This document shows, piece by piece, positions 1 to 5,706 of a stretch of 5,706 nucleotides of DNA (position 1 is the stretch's first letter; every line of letters begins with the position of its first letter). A program made the translations under genes and the position numbers. Below the pieces are notes generated by a model. It saw nothing but the letters and a program-made list of their open reading frames with translations. It did not search any database and was not told the origin of the DNA. This DNA comes from Pseudomonadota bacterium (GTDB lineage Bacteria; Pseudomonadota; Alphaproteobacteria; Azospirillales; Azospirillaceae): positions 1 through 5,706 of the forward strand of contig JAEYOB010000810.1 of assembly GCA_023412175.1 (NCBI GenBank). Direction: 5' to 3'.

Positions 1-461
1 ATCACGGTCGGGCCGGTGCCTGAGCCGGCTTCCGCGGTCTCGGTGATGCGGTTGCCGCCGGCCGGCAGACGCAGCGGCTGGCCGGTCTGCACCCCGTAGG
101 GAGCGTTCAGGCCGTTCAGCCGCGACAGCTCGGTCGTCTCGACGTTGAACATCCGCGAGATGCTGGTCAGCGTGTCGCCCTTCTGCACGATGTACTGGCG
201 CGACACGGGCAGCACCAGCCGCTGGCCGGGCTCCAGCGTGTAGGGGGGCGACAGCCGGTTCACCTCCATCAGGTCGCGCAGCGGCACGTTGTAGCGGCGC
301 GACAGCGCGTACAGGGTGTCGCCACGCGCGACGATGATGGCGCCACCGGCGGAATCCGGGGTGTTCGTGACCGTGGTGACCGGTGGCAGCGGCCCGCTGC
401 GCTGGCAGGCGGCGGCCAGCGGCAGCATCACCGCCAGCGCGACGAGGGCACGCACGCTCAT
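1..461 (-). CDS. LysM-repeat lipoprotein, N-terminal part; probable NlpD/EnvC-type M23 peptidase family protein (3' end outside window)
   Basis: The minus-strand frame opens at the ATG at 461-459 and stays open to the window edge, giving 153 residues. Residues 1-18 look like a lipoprotein signal peptide: Arg4, then a hydrophobic stretch ending LAAA before Cys19. That lipobox is degenerate, with Ala rather than Leu at -3. A short Pro/Thr-rich linker follows. Two LysM modules come next: about 42-85 (GDTLYALSRRYNV, then PGQRLVLP) and about 89-133 (GDTLTSISRMFNV, then TGQPLRLP). LysM binds peptidoglycan. In this family and at this locus the C-terminal half is normally a LytM/M23 domain that cleaves peptidoglycan or activates amidases, but it lies off the window, so the enzymatic part is inferred. 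The protein would act in the periplasm, anchored to a membrane. The start codon overlaps the pcm stop as ATGA, implying translational coupling. The surE-pcm-LysM lipoprotein order supports an nlpD-like identity; I leave the symbol blank because the catalytic domain is unseen. Confidence 0.88.
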   Translation of the reverse strand, partial: MSVRALVALAVMLPLAAACQRSGPLPPVTTVTNTPDSAGGAIIVARGDTLYALSRRYNVPLRDLMEVNRLSPPYTLEPGQRLVLPVSRQYIVQKGDTLTSISRMFNVETTELSRLNGLNAPYGVQTGQPLRLPAGGNRITETAEAGSGTGPTV

Positions 462-1126
462 GCCTGACGCACCTGCGGGTTGCTTTCCGCGGGATGGTCG
501 GACAGCAGGGGCACGAAGCGGACGGGCCACAGATCCTCCAGATCGAAACCGTTTTCGGAACGCCGGATGCGGACCACGCGCTGCTCGCCGTAGCTTCCCG
601 CCGCCAGCGGAATGACCATGACACCACCAACCGCGAGCTGTTCCGTCAAGTCTTTTGGCGCCTCCGCGCCGCCGGCGGCTGTGACCATGATGCGGTGGAA
701 GGGCGCGGCCTCCGGCCAGCCGCGGGTTCCGTCGCCGTGCCGGGTGGTGACGTTGTGCAGGCGCAGCGCCTGAAAGCGCTTCTCGGCCTCGTGCAGCAGC
801 GGGCGCAGCCGCTCGATGCTGTAGAGTCGGCGGCACAGGCGCGACAGCACGGCGGCCTGATAGCCGGACCCGGTGCCGACCTCCAGCACCCGGTGCCGGT
901 CGCTCACCTCCAGCGCCTGGGTCATCAGCGCAACGATGAGGGGCTGGCTGATGGTCTGGCCGAGGTCGATGGGAAGCGCGGTGTCCTCCCACGCCTGGTC
1001 CAGGAAGGAGGTCGGCACGAACATCTCGCGCGGGACCCGTTCGATCGCGGCAAGCACCTTGGTGTCGGTCACTCCCGACCGGCGCAACGCCATGATCAAG
1101 CGGATCTTCCGCGCGTTTATGCTCAC
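458..1126 (-). CDS. pcm: Protein-L-isoaspartate O-methyltransferase
   Basis: This 222-residue protein uses S-adenosylmethionine to methylate L-isoaspartyl residues in aged proteins, starting their conversion back to aspartate. It acts in the cytoplasm. Family hallmarks are visible: GQTISQP at 56-62, which contains the substrate-site serine region, and the SAM-binding motif VLEVGTGSGYQA at 80-91 with an acidic strand end (SIERLRPL) after it. RHGDGTRGWPEAAPFHRIMVTAA and the following Gly-rich strand match the rest of the methyltransferase fold. Length is normal for bacterial Pcm. The start is GTG at 1126-1124; it gives MSINARKIRL, the usual N-terminus of alphaproteobacterial homologues, and a CAGG element lies 7 bases upstream. 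This GTG overlaps the surE TGA stop (GTGA), and the stop overlaps the next gene's start (ATGA). It is the third gene of the serS-surE-pcm-LysM chain. Nothing looks damaged. Confidence 0.96.
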   Translation of the reverse strand: MSINARKIRLIMALRRSGVTDTKVLAAIERVPREMFVPTSFLDQAWEDTALPIDLGQTISQPLIVALMTQALEVSDRHRVLEVGTGSGYQAAVLSRLCRRLYSIERLRPLLHEAEKRFQALRLHNVTTRHGDGTRGWPEAAPFHRIMVTAAGGAEAPKDLTEQLAVGGVMVIPLAAGSYGEQRVVRIRRSENGFDLEDLWPVRFVPLLSDHPAESNPQVRQA

Positions 1127-1908
1127 GTGAAGGCCTGCCTCAGCGTCTGCAGCGTCGGATTGTGGGTGAGGTCGAGGAACAGCGGCGTCACCGAGATGCC
1201 GCCGTTGAACACCGCATGGATGTCGGTGTCCTCCGCCACCTCGGACTCGCCGCGCAGCGCGCCGATCCAGATGTAGGGCCGGCCGCGCGGGTCGATGCGT
1301 TCCATCAACTCATCGCCGATCTTGCGCTTGCCGTGGCGCACCACGTGGATGCCAGTGACCAGTTCGGGATCGACCGCCGGGAAGTTGACGTTGAGCAGCA
1401 CGTTCTTCGGCCACACCACGCTGACCGCCTTGCGGATCACCTCGGCGCCCCAGCGCTCCGCCGTCTCCCAGGGGATCGGCTGGCCGCGCTCGAAATGGGC
1501 GCTGAGCGCGATGGACGGCACGCCCAGCAGCGTCGCCTCCATGGCGGCGGCGATGGTGCCGGAGTAGGTGACGTCCTCGCCGATGTTGGCGCCCTGGTTG
1601 ATGCCGGACAGCACCAGGGTCGGCTTCGCGTCGTCCTTCATCACGTGGTTGATCGCCAGCAGCACGCAGTCGGTCGGCGTGCCGTCCACCGTGTAGCGCT
1701 TCTCGCCGAGCTGCTTCAGGCGCAGCGGCCGGTGGATAGTCAGGGAGTGGCTAGCGGCGGACTGCTCCGCCTCCGGGGCCACCACCCAGACGTCGTCCGT
1801 CAGCGTGCGGGCGATCTTTTCCAGGACCTGGATGCCCTGGGCCTGGATGCCGTCGTCGTTGCTGATGAGGATGCGCGCCTTCGACAGGTCGAGCGGTAGC
1901 TTGAACAT
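1123..1908 (-). CDS. surE: 5'/3'-nucleotidase SurE
   Basis: This 261-residue protein is a SurE-family metal-dependent phosphatase. The family removes phosphate from nucleoside 5'- and 3'-monophosphates, and some members act on short polyphosphate. The metal and active-site signatures are all present: SNDDG at 16-20 (Asp18, Asp19), the Ser50 region APEAEQSAASHSLT at 44-57, GTPTDCV at 76-82, and SGINQGANIGEDVTYSGT at 101-118 with Asn104. These correspond to Asp8, Asp9, Ser39 and Asn92 of the E. coli enzyme. The ATG start overlaps the last base of the serS stop (TGATG), and GAGAGGATTGAGG just upstream supplies ribosome-binding purines from inside the serS 3' end. The 3' end overlaps the pcm GTG start. 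Some ten residues precede the first beta strand compared with E. coli, which is common in this class. It is cytoplasmic, and pairing with pcm is widely conserved. Confidence 0.97.
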   Translation of the reverse strand: MFKLPLDLSKARILISNDDGIQAQGIQVLEKIARTLTDDVWVVAPEAEQSAASHSLTIHRPLRLKQLGEKRYTVDGTPTDCVLLAINHVMKDDAKPTLVLSGINQGANIGEDVTYSGTIAAAMEATLLGVPSIALSAHFERGQPIPWETAERWGAEVIRKAVSVVWPKNVLLNVNFPAVDPELVTGIHVVRHGKRKIGDELMERIDPRGRPYIWIGALRGESEVAEDTDIHAVFNGGISVTPLFLDLTHNPTLQTLRQAFT

Positions 1909-3176
1909 CAGGCCTCAATCCTCTCCAGCCCGCGCATGTAGGGCCGGAGCGCTTCGGGAATCAGGATCGACCCGTCCGGCTGCTGGTAGTTCTCCAGCAC
2001 GGCGATGAGGCAGCGCCCCACCGCCACGCCCGAGCCGTTCAGCGTGTGCACGAACTGGGTCTGCTTCTCGCCCTTCGGGCGGCAGCGCGCCTTCATGCGG
2101 CGCGCCTGGAAGTCGCCGCAATTGGAGCAGCTGGAGATCTCGCGATAAGTGTTCTGCCCCGGCAGCCAGACCTCGACGTCGTAGGTCTTGCGGGCCGAGA
2201 AGCCCATGTCGCCGGTGCACAGCACGATGGTGCGGTAGGGCAGCCCGAGCTTCTGCAGCACCGTCTCGGCGCAGCGGGTCATGCGCTCGTGCTCGGCCTC
2301 CGACTGGTCCGGCGCGGTGATGGAGACCATCTCCACCTTCCAGAACTGGTGCTGGCGGATCATGCCGCGGGTGTCCTTGCCCGCGGATCCGGCCTCGGCG
2401 CGGAAGCACGGCGTCAGCGCGGTGTAGCGGTGCGGCAGCCCTTCCTGCTCCAGGATCTGGTCGGCGACGAGGTTGGTCAGCGGCACCTCGGAGGTCGGGA
2501 TCAGGAAGTGGTCCGTGTTGGTGCGGAACAGATCCTCCTCGAACTTCGGCAACTGGCCGGTGCCGAACAGCGCGGTGTCGCGCACCATCAGCGGCGGCGC
2601 CACCTCGGTGTAGCCGTGCTCGGCTGTGTGCAGGTCCAGCATGAACTGCGCCAGCGCCCGCTCCAGCCGCGCCAGGGCGCCCTTCAGGACGGTGAAACGC
2701 GCGCCGGACAGGCGGGCGGCGGCGTCGAAGTCCATCAGTTTCAGCGCCTCGCCCAGCTCGAAGTGCTGCTTGGCGTTGGCGATGGGCTTGGGCTCGCCCC
2801 AGCGGCGGATCTCGACGTTGTCGTGCTCGTCCTTGCCGTCGGGCACGTCGTCGGCCGGCATGTTGGGCAAGCGGGCGAGCAGGTCGTCCAGTTCGGCGCC
2901 GATGCGGCGCTCCTCCTCCTCGGCCTGCGGCAACCGCTCCTTGAGCTGGGCCATCTCGTCGAGGATGGGTTGGGCGTCGCGGCCTTCCTTCTTGGCCAGC
3001 CCGATCTCCTTGGTCGCCTCGTTGCGGCGCGCCTGCATCTCCTGCATGCGGGTCTGCGCCGCGCGCCGCTGCTGGTCGAGGCCCAGCACCGTTGCCGACA
3101 GGGGCACCAGCCCGCGGCGGCTCAGCCCGCGGTCGAAGGCTTCGGGGTTGTCGCGGATCGCGCGGAGATCGTGCAT
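1908..3176 (-). CDS. serS: Serine--tRNA ligase (seryl-tRNA synthetase)
   Basis: This 422-residue class II aminoacyl-tRNA synthetase charges tRNA-Ser (and tRNA-Sec where present) with serine. Residues about 1-110 form the usual N-terminal tRNA-binding arm, with a charged, Gln/Glu/Arg-rich coiled coil at about 35-102. The catalytic core follows: motif 1 around [19 protein letters not shown] at 194-212, the TSE loop at 228-230, motif 2 from FRAEAG at 258-263 through RQHQFWKVE at 274-282, the serine-site segment [15 protein letters not shown] at 346-360, and motif 3 NGSGVAVGR at 380-388 leading to LENYQ. Length and motif order are normal, so it should be active. The start [14 protein letters not shown] matches the family N-terminus, although no good Shine-Dalgarno is visible before it. 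A sigma-70-like promoter lies about 35 bases upstream. It is the first gene of a coupled operon with surE, pcm and the LysM lipoprotein gene. Confidence 0.98.
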   Translation of the reverse strand: MHDLRAIRDNPEAFDRGLSRRGLVPLSATVLGLDQQRRAAQTRMQEMQARRNEATKEIGLAKKEGRDAQPILDEMAQLKERLPQAEEEERRIGAELDDLLARLPNMPADDVPDGKDEHDNVEIRRWGEPKPIANAKQHFELGEALKLMDFDAAARLSGARFTVLKGALARLERALAQFMLDLHTAEHGYTEVAPPLMVRDTALFGTGQLPKFEEDLFRTNTDHFLIPTSEVPLTNLVADQILEQEGLPHRYTALTPCFRAEAGSAGKDTRGMIRQHQFWKVEMVSITAPDQSEAEHERMTRCAETVLQKLGLPYRTIVLCTGDMGFSARKTYDVEVWLPGQNTYREISSCSNCGDFQARRMKARCRPKGEKQTQFVHTLNGSGVAVGRCLIAVLENYQQPDGSILIPEALRPYMRGLERIEA

Positions 3177-3211
3177 GGCGGCCGGTTTCGGAAATGGAAG
3201 GTTGGAGGCCG

Positions 3212-3240
3212 TTTATAGTGCGCGGCCCCCGACAAATCCA
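3212..3240 (-). promoter_or_regulatory. Candidate sigma-70 promoter for the serS operon
   Basis: Read on the minus strand, a TATAAA hexamer at 3217-3212 matches the -10 consensus at five of six positions. TGGATT at 3240-3235 is a weak -35 match (three of six), with exactly 17 bases between them. Transcription would start near 3205, giving a leader of roughly 30 bases before the serS ATG at 3176. This is the only AT-rich patch in an otherwise GC-rich intergenic region. The placement is convincing but the -35 is poor, so this is an inference from spacing and sequence. Confidence 0.42.
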
Positions 3241-3251
3241 GAGCGGGAGCC

Positions 3252-3269
3252 GGCGGCTTTGTCACCGCC
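3252..3269. repeat. Short inverted repeat in the divergent intergenic region
   Basis: GGCGG at 3252-3256 and CCGCC at 3265-3269 are perfect complements separated by 8 bases (CTTTGTCA). The spacer contains most of a TTGTCA hexamer at 3259-3264, which resembles a plus-strand -35 element. The site lies between the serS promoter candidate and the diguanylate cyclase start, where an operator would be expected. A 5-base GC-only stem occurs often by chance in DNA of this composition, so functional meaning is uncertain. Confidence 0.2.
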
Positions 3270-3350
3270 TCGCCACTCGCATCCTGGTTTCGCCCATGAT
3301 ACGTCCTATTTCCCTGGCGCCGCCACGCCCCTCCCCCACGCCATCCGCCC

Positions 3351-4532
3351 ATGATCCTCGACATACGGACGCTGCTCGTCGTCTCGGTGCTGCTGCTGAC
3401 GATGCTGGGCCTCGCGCTGCTTCTGACGTGGCGGGTCAACCGCGGAATCCCGGCCCTGCGGCACTGGGCAGTCGCCTATCTGCTGCTCGCCGCCGGCCTG
3501 CTCATGGCGGCCCTGCGCAGCCCGACCCCGTCGGCCCTCGAACTGGTGGCCCACAACGCGCTGACCGGGGCCAGTCCGGCCGTGCTGTGGCTGGGCATCC
3601 GCTCCTTCCTCGGCGAGCGCTACCCCTGGCGTGCCGTCGGGGCGCTGTACGCCGCCATGCTGCTGGGTATGCTGCTGTTCAGCGGACTGTGGCCCGACAT
3701 GACGGCGCGGGTGGTCCTCGGCTCGGGCTATTGCGCCGTCATCACCGCGGCGAGCGCCGCCGACCTGCTGCGTGCCGGCCGCCGGTCGCCGCGCACGGGG
3801 GTGGGCATGACCGGCGGCTTTCTGGCGGTGCACGCCGCCTTTTACGTCGTGCGCGCCGCCCTCGCGCTGAACAGCGGTGCGCTGCCGCAGCTGCTGGAGC
3901 CGACAGTGGTGCAGACGCTGACCTTCCTGGAAGGGCCGGCAATGGCGCTTGCCGTCGGTCTCGGCTTCGTCATCATGACGACGGAGCGCCTGCAGGCGGA
4001 CCTGCGGCACGTTGCGACCTACGACTCCTTGACCGGGGTGCTCAACCGCCGGGCTTTCCTCGACATGGCCGAGGGGGCGTTCGCCCGGCTGCGGCGCGGC
4101 GGGGCGCCCTTCTCGCTGCTGCTGCTGGACATCGACCACATCAAGCGGATCAACGACAGCTTCGGCCATCAGGCCGGCGATGCGGTGCTGGTGGCCTTCA
4201 CCCGGTCAGCACAATCGGCGCTGCGCCCGGGCGATCTGTTCAGCCGTTACGGCGGCGAGGAATTCTGCGTGCTGCTGCCCGACACCGGCGGGGATCAGGG
4301 GCGCGCCGTGGCCGAGCGGCTGCGCGCCGCGCTGTCCGATCTGGTGATGATGCACGACGGCAATCTGATCGCGGTCACCGTCAGCATCGGTGTCGCCGAG
4401 GGCAACGCCGACGCCGAGAGCTTCGACGCCATCGTCGCCGCCGCCGACATGGCGCTCTACCGCGCCAAGGCGGAGGGCCGCGACCGTGTCGTCATGCACC
4501 AAGGCGCGCGCACCACGGCCAGTGCGCGTTGA
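3351..4532 (+). CDS. Membrane-bound diguanylate cyclase (GGDEF domain)
   Basis: This 393-residue protein should make cyclic di-GMP from two GTP at the inner membrane. Residues 1-210 hold about seven hydrophobic segments (roughly 7-27, 39-55, 65-83, 93-113, 119-139, 151-173, 187-210). I cannot assign them to a named sensor domain such as MASE; similar N-termini are common in proteobacterial GGDEF proteins. The GGDEF domain covers about 220-382: YDSLTGVLNRR at 224-234, DIDHIKRIND at 260-269 with metal-binding Asp260 and guanine-contacting Asn268, GHQAGD at 272-277, active-site GGEEF at 301-305, VSIGVAE at 344-350, and ADMALYRAKAEGRD at 365-378. RPGD at 292-295, five residues before GGEEF, is a canonical RxxD inhibitory site, predicting product feedback. 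There is no EAL, PAS or receiver domain. The ATG at 3351 is the only reasonable start, because an in-frame TGA lies at 3297-3299, but the upstream sequence is C-rich with no Shine-Dalgarno. Its input signal is unknown. It is the lone plus-strand gene, between tatC and serS. Confidence 0.95.
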   Translation: MILDIRTLLVVSVLLLTMLGLALLLTWRVNRGIPALRHWAVAYLLLAAGLLMAALRSPTPSALELVAHNALTGASPAVLWLGIRSFLGERYPWRAVGALYAAMLLGMLLFSGLWPDMTARVVLGSGYCAVITAASAADLLRAGRRSPRTGVGMTGGFLAVHAAFYVVRAALALNSGALPQLLEPTVVQTLTFLEGPAMALAVGLGFVIMTTERLQADLRHVATYDSLTGVLNRRAFLDMAEGAFARLRRGGAPFSLLLLDIDHIKRINDSFGHQAGDAVLVAFTRSAQSALRPGDLFSRYGGEEFCVLLPDTGGDQGRAVAERLRAALSDLVMMHDGNLIAVTVSIGVAEGNADAESFDAIVAAADMALYRAKAEGRDRVVMHQGARTTASAR

Positions 4533-4538
4533 GCGGCG

Positions 4539-5372
4539 TTACGGCGTCGCCCCGGCCCCCTCGTCCCCCTCGTCCGCCGCCGCTTCGCGCTCAGTGCGTT
4601 TCCTTTCGATGACGCGGCCGATCCAGATGGAAATCTCGTAGAGCACCAGCATGGGAATCGCCAGGCTGACCTGGCTGATCACGTCCGGCGGCGTCAGCAC
4701 CGCCGCGACCACGAACACGAAGACGATGGCGTAGCGGCGCTTGGTGGTCAGTTGCTCGACGGTGAGCAGACCGGCGCGGATCAGCAGCGTCAGCACCACA
4801 GGAAGCTGGAAGGCCACGCCGAACGCGAAGATGAGCGCCATTACCAGCGACAGGTATTCGCCGACGCGCGCCTCGAACTCGATGGGCAGTTCGCCGGTCC
4901 CGGCGGGATGGAACTCGAAGCCCAGGAAGAACTTCCAGGCCATCGGGAACACGAAATAGTAGACCAGCGCCCCGCCGAGGAAGAACAGCACCGGCGTGGC
5001 GGCCAGGAACGGCAGGAATGCCCTGCGCTCGTGCTTGTACAGGCCGGGCGCCACGAACATCCAGATCTGGCTGGCGATGACCGGGAAGGCGATGAAGCAG
5101 CCGGCCCAGAACGCCACCTTCACGTAGGTGAAGAACGCCTCGGTCAGGCCGGTGTAGATCATCCGGCGGCCCTGCCCGGCCAGGATGTCGGCCAGTGGCT
5201 GGACAAGGAAATTGTATATCTTGTCCGACACCAGATAGCACAGCAGGAACGCGATCAGCAGCGCGCCGACCGAATACATCAGCCGGTTGCGCAGCTCGAC
5301 CAGATGGTCGATCAGCGGCATCTTGCTGTCTTCGATCTCGTCGTTCTCGGGTTCCATGGACACGTTGGTCAT
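4539..5372 (-). CDS. tatC: Sec-independent protein translocase subunit TatC
   Basis: This 277-residue polytopic inner-membrane protein is the core receptor of the Tat pathway. It binds twin-arginine signal peptides together with TatB before TatA assembles to move folded proteins. Family hallmarks are all present: PLIDHLVELRNRL at 19-31 with Glu26 (E. coli Glu15), the first-periplasmic-loop and second-helix region, APGLYKHERR at 108-117 with Glu115 (E. coli Glu103), YLSLVMALIFAFGVAFQLPV at 173-192, and LTPPDVISQ at 226-234 with Asp230 (E. coli Asp211). Six transmembrane helices are expected. The N-terminus has about 11 extra, mostly acidic residues and the C-terminus ends in an acidic, Gly/Ala-rich tail. 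The start at 5372 is chosen because its ATGA overlaps the tatB stop and AAGG lies just upstream; Met6 and Met18 are less likely alternatives. The TAA stop lies 6 bases from the stop of the convergent diguanylate cyclase gene. Confidence 0.97.
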   Translation of the reverse strand: MTNVSMEPENDEIEDSKMPLIDHLVELRNRLMYSVGALLIAFLLCYLVSDKIYNFLVQPLADILAGQGRRMIYTGLTEAFFTYVKVAFWAGCFIAFPVIASQIWMFVAPGLYKHERRAFLPFLAATPVLFFLGGALVYYFVFPMAWKFFLGFEFHPAGTGELPIEFEARVGEYLSLVMALIFAFGVAFQLPVVLTLLIRAGLLTVEQLTTKRRYAIVFVFVVAAVLTPPDVISQVSLAIPMLVLYEISIWIGRVIERKRTEREAAADEGDEGAGATP

Positions 5373-5706
5373 GTCGCCTTGTTATCGCTGGCAGGTTGCG
5401 GCGCCGGAGTGGATTCGGCCATCACGGAGTCGGCGGCGGCCTTCGGCGCCTCGGCCGGAGCGGAGGCGGCCGGCGAAGGCGGCAAGGCTGCAACCTCCGC
5501 GGCCGGTGCCGGAGGGGGTGCCGGGGCATCCTCCGGCGGGCTGCCGGGATGGCCCATGGCGGCCTTGATGTCGGACGACACGTCGAAGGCTTTCGTCAGA
5601 TCGCCCTTCGGGTCGATCTGATTCTCCACCATCTCCTTGATGTTGAGGTCGCGAGCCTTCAGCGCCTGCTTGCGCAGGTCGTCCAGCTCGGCCTCACGCA
5701 TCATGT
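5369..5706 (-). CDS. tatB: Sec-independent protein translocase subunit TatB, C-terminal part (5' end outside window)
   Basis: The frame runs from the right window edge to a TGA at 5371-5369 and gives about 112 residues. TatB partners TatC in recognising Tat signal peptides. The visible segment starts at MMREAELDDLRKQ, which matches the amphipathic and following helices of TatB after its single N-terminal transmembrane helix. That helix (about 50 residues with the typical phenylalanine/glycine hinge) lies outside the window, so the two methionines at the edge are internal, not the start. After about residue 50 of the visible part the sequence becomes a Pro/Ala/Glu-rich, low-complexity tail, as is usual for alphaproteobacterial TatB. 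Identity rests on the helix sequence plus direct 4-base ATGA overlap with tatC. Confidence 0.93.
   Translation of the reverse strand, partial: MMREAELDDLRKQALKARDLNIKEMVENQIDPKGDLTKAFDVSSDIKAAMGHPGSPPEDAPAPPPAPAAEVAALPPSPAASAPAEAPKAAADSVMAESTPAPQPASDNKAT

Noticed and set aside
383..1276. A 297-codon plus-strand open frame opposite pcm and the end of surE
   Set aside because: It is antisense to conserved pcm, its composition is biased, and it shows no domain or ribosome-binding site.
2046..3218. A 390-codon plus-strand open frame opposite serS
   Set aside because: It lies wholly antisense to a clear seryl-tRNA synthetase gene. Its product is a low-complexity Ala/Leu/Gly/Arg/His mix with no recognisable motif, as expected from the complement of GC-rich codons.
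3306..4169. A 287-codon minus-strand frame opposite the diguanylate cyclase, which would bridge tatC and serS on their strand
   Set aside because: The translation is Gln/Gly/Arg/His-rich with no motif, and the plus-strand gene is unambiguous. It does not restore an uninterrupted operon.
4543..4551. GGCGTCGCC near the convergent stops as a possible terminator stem
   Set aside because: The two halves leave only one base for a loop and no T-run follows, so it cannot act as an intrinsic terminator.
4556..4574. Repeated CCCTCGTC units at the tatC 3' end
   Set aside because: Only two short copies, encoding the acidic DEGDEG tail; low-complexity coding sequence rather than a functional repeat.
3092..4612. 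A 506-codon plus-strand open frame overlapping the diguanylate cyclase gene in another frame
   Set aside because: The product is Arg/Ala/Pro-rich without domains, while the other frame carries a complete GGDEF domain. It is a high-GC shadow.
5369..5704. Treating the Met-Met near the right edge as the true start of a small 111-residue protein
   Set aside because: The sequence MREAELDDLRKQ is internal to TatB helices and the frame stays open to the window edge, so this is a truncated tatB, not a separate small gene.

Overview
The window is a GC-rich, gene-dense piece of a bacterial chromosome, almost certainly from an alphaproteobacterium. Gene order (tatB-tatC, then serS-surE-pcm and a LysM lipoprotein) and the protein sequences suggest the Rhodospirillales, for example an Azospirillum-like organism. 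This assignment comes from remembered family sequences and synteny, not a database search. There are seven genes, two of them cut by the window edges. No RNA genes, CRISPR arrays, insertion sequences or prophage remnants are visible.

Right end to middle, minus strand (5706 to 4539): the 3' part of tatB runs by a 4-base overlap into a complete tatC. These encode the substrate-receptor subunits of the twin-arginine translocase, which exports folded proteins.

Middle, plus strand (3351 to 4532): a complete membrane-anchored diguanylate cyclase with an intact GGEEF active site and RxxD inhibitory site. It is the only gene on the plus strand. It ends 6 bases from the tatC stop, tail to tail, and starts 174 bases from serS, head to head. 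It therefore sits in a block that is usually tatC followed directly by serS in related bacteria, and it splits that block into two transcription units.

Left half, minus strand (3176 to 1): serS (seryl-tRNA synthetase), surE (5'/3'-nucleotidase), pcm (protein L-isoaspartate methyltransferase) and a LysM lipoprotein, cut at the left edge, that probably continues into an M23 peptidase domain (NlpD/EnvC type). Every junction overlaps (1, 4 and 4 bases), so the four genes look like one translationally coupled operon. A plausible sigma-70 promoter lies just upstream of serS in the divergent intergenic region.

Most of the window is conserved housekeeping sequence: protein export, translation, nucleotide and protein repair, and cell-wall remodelling. 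I see no strong evidence of an undescribed system. The most distinctive point is the c-di-GMP synthase gene lodged in the tat/ser/sur/pcm block.
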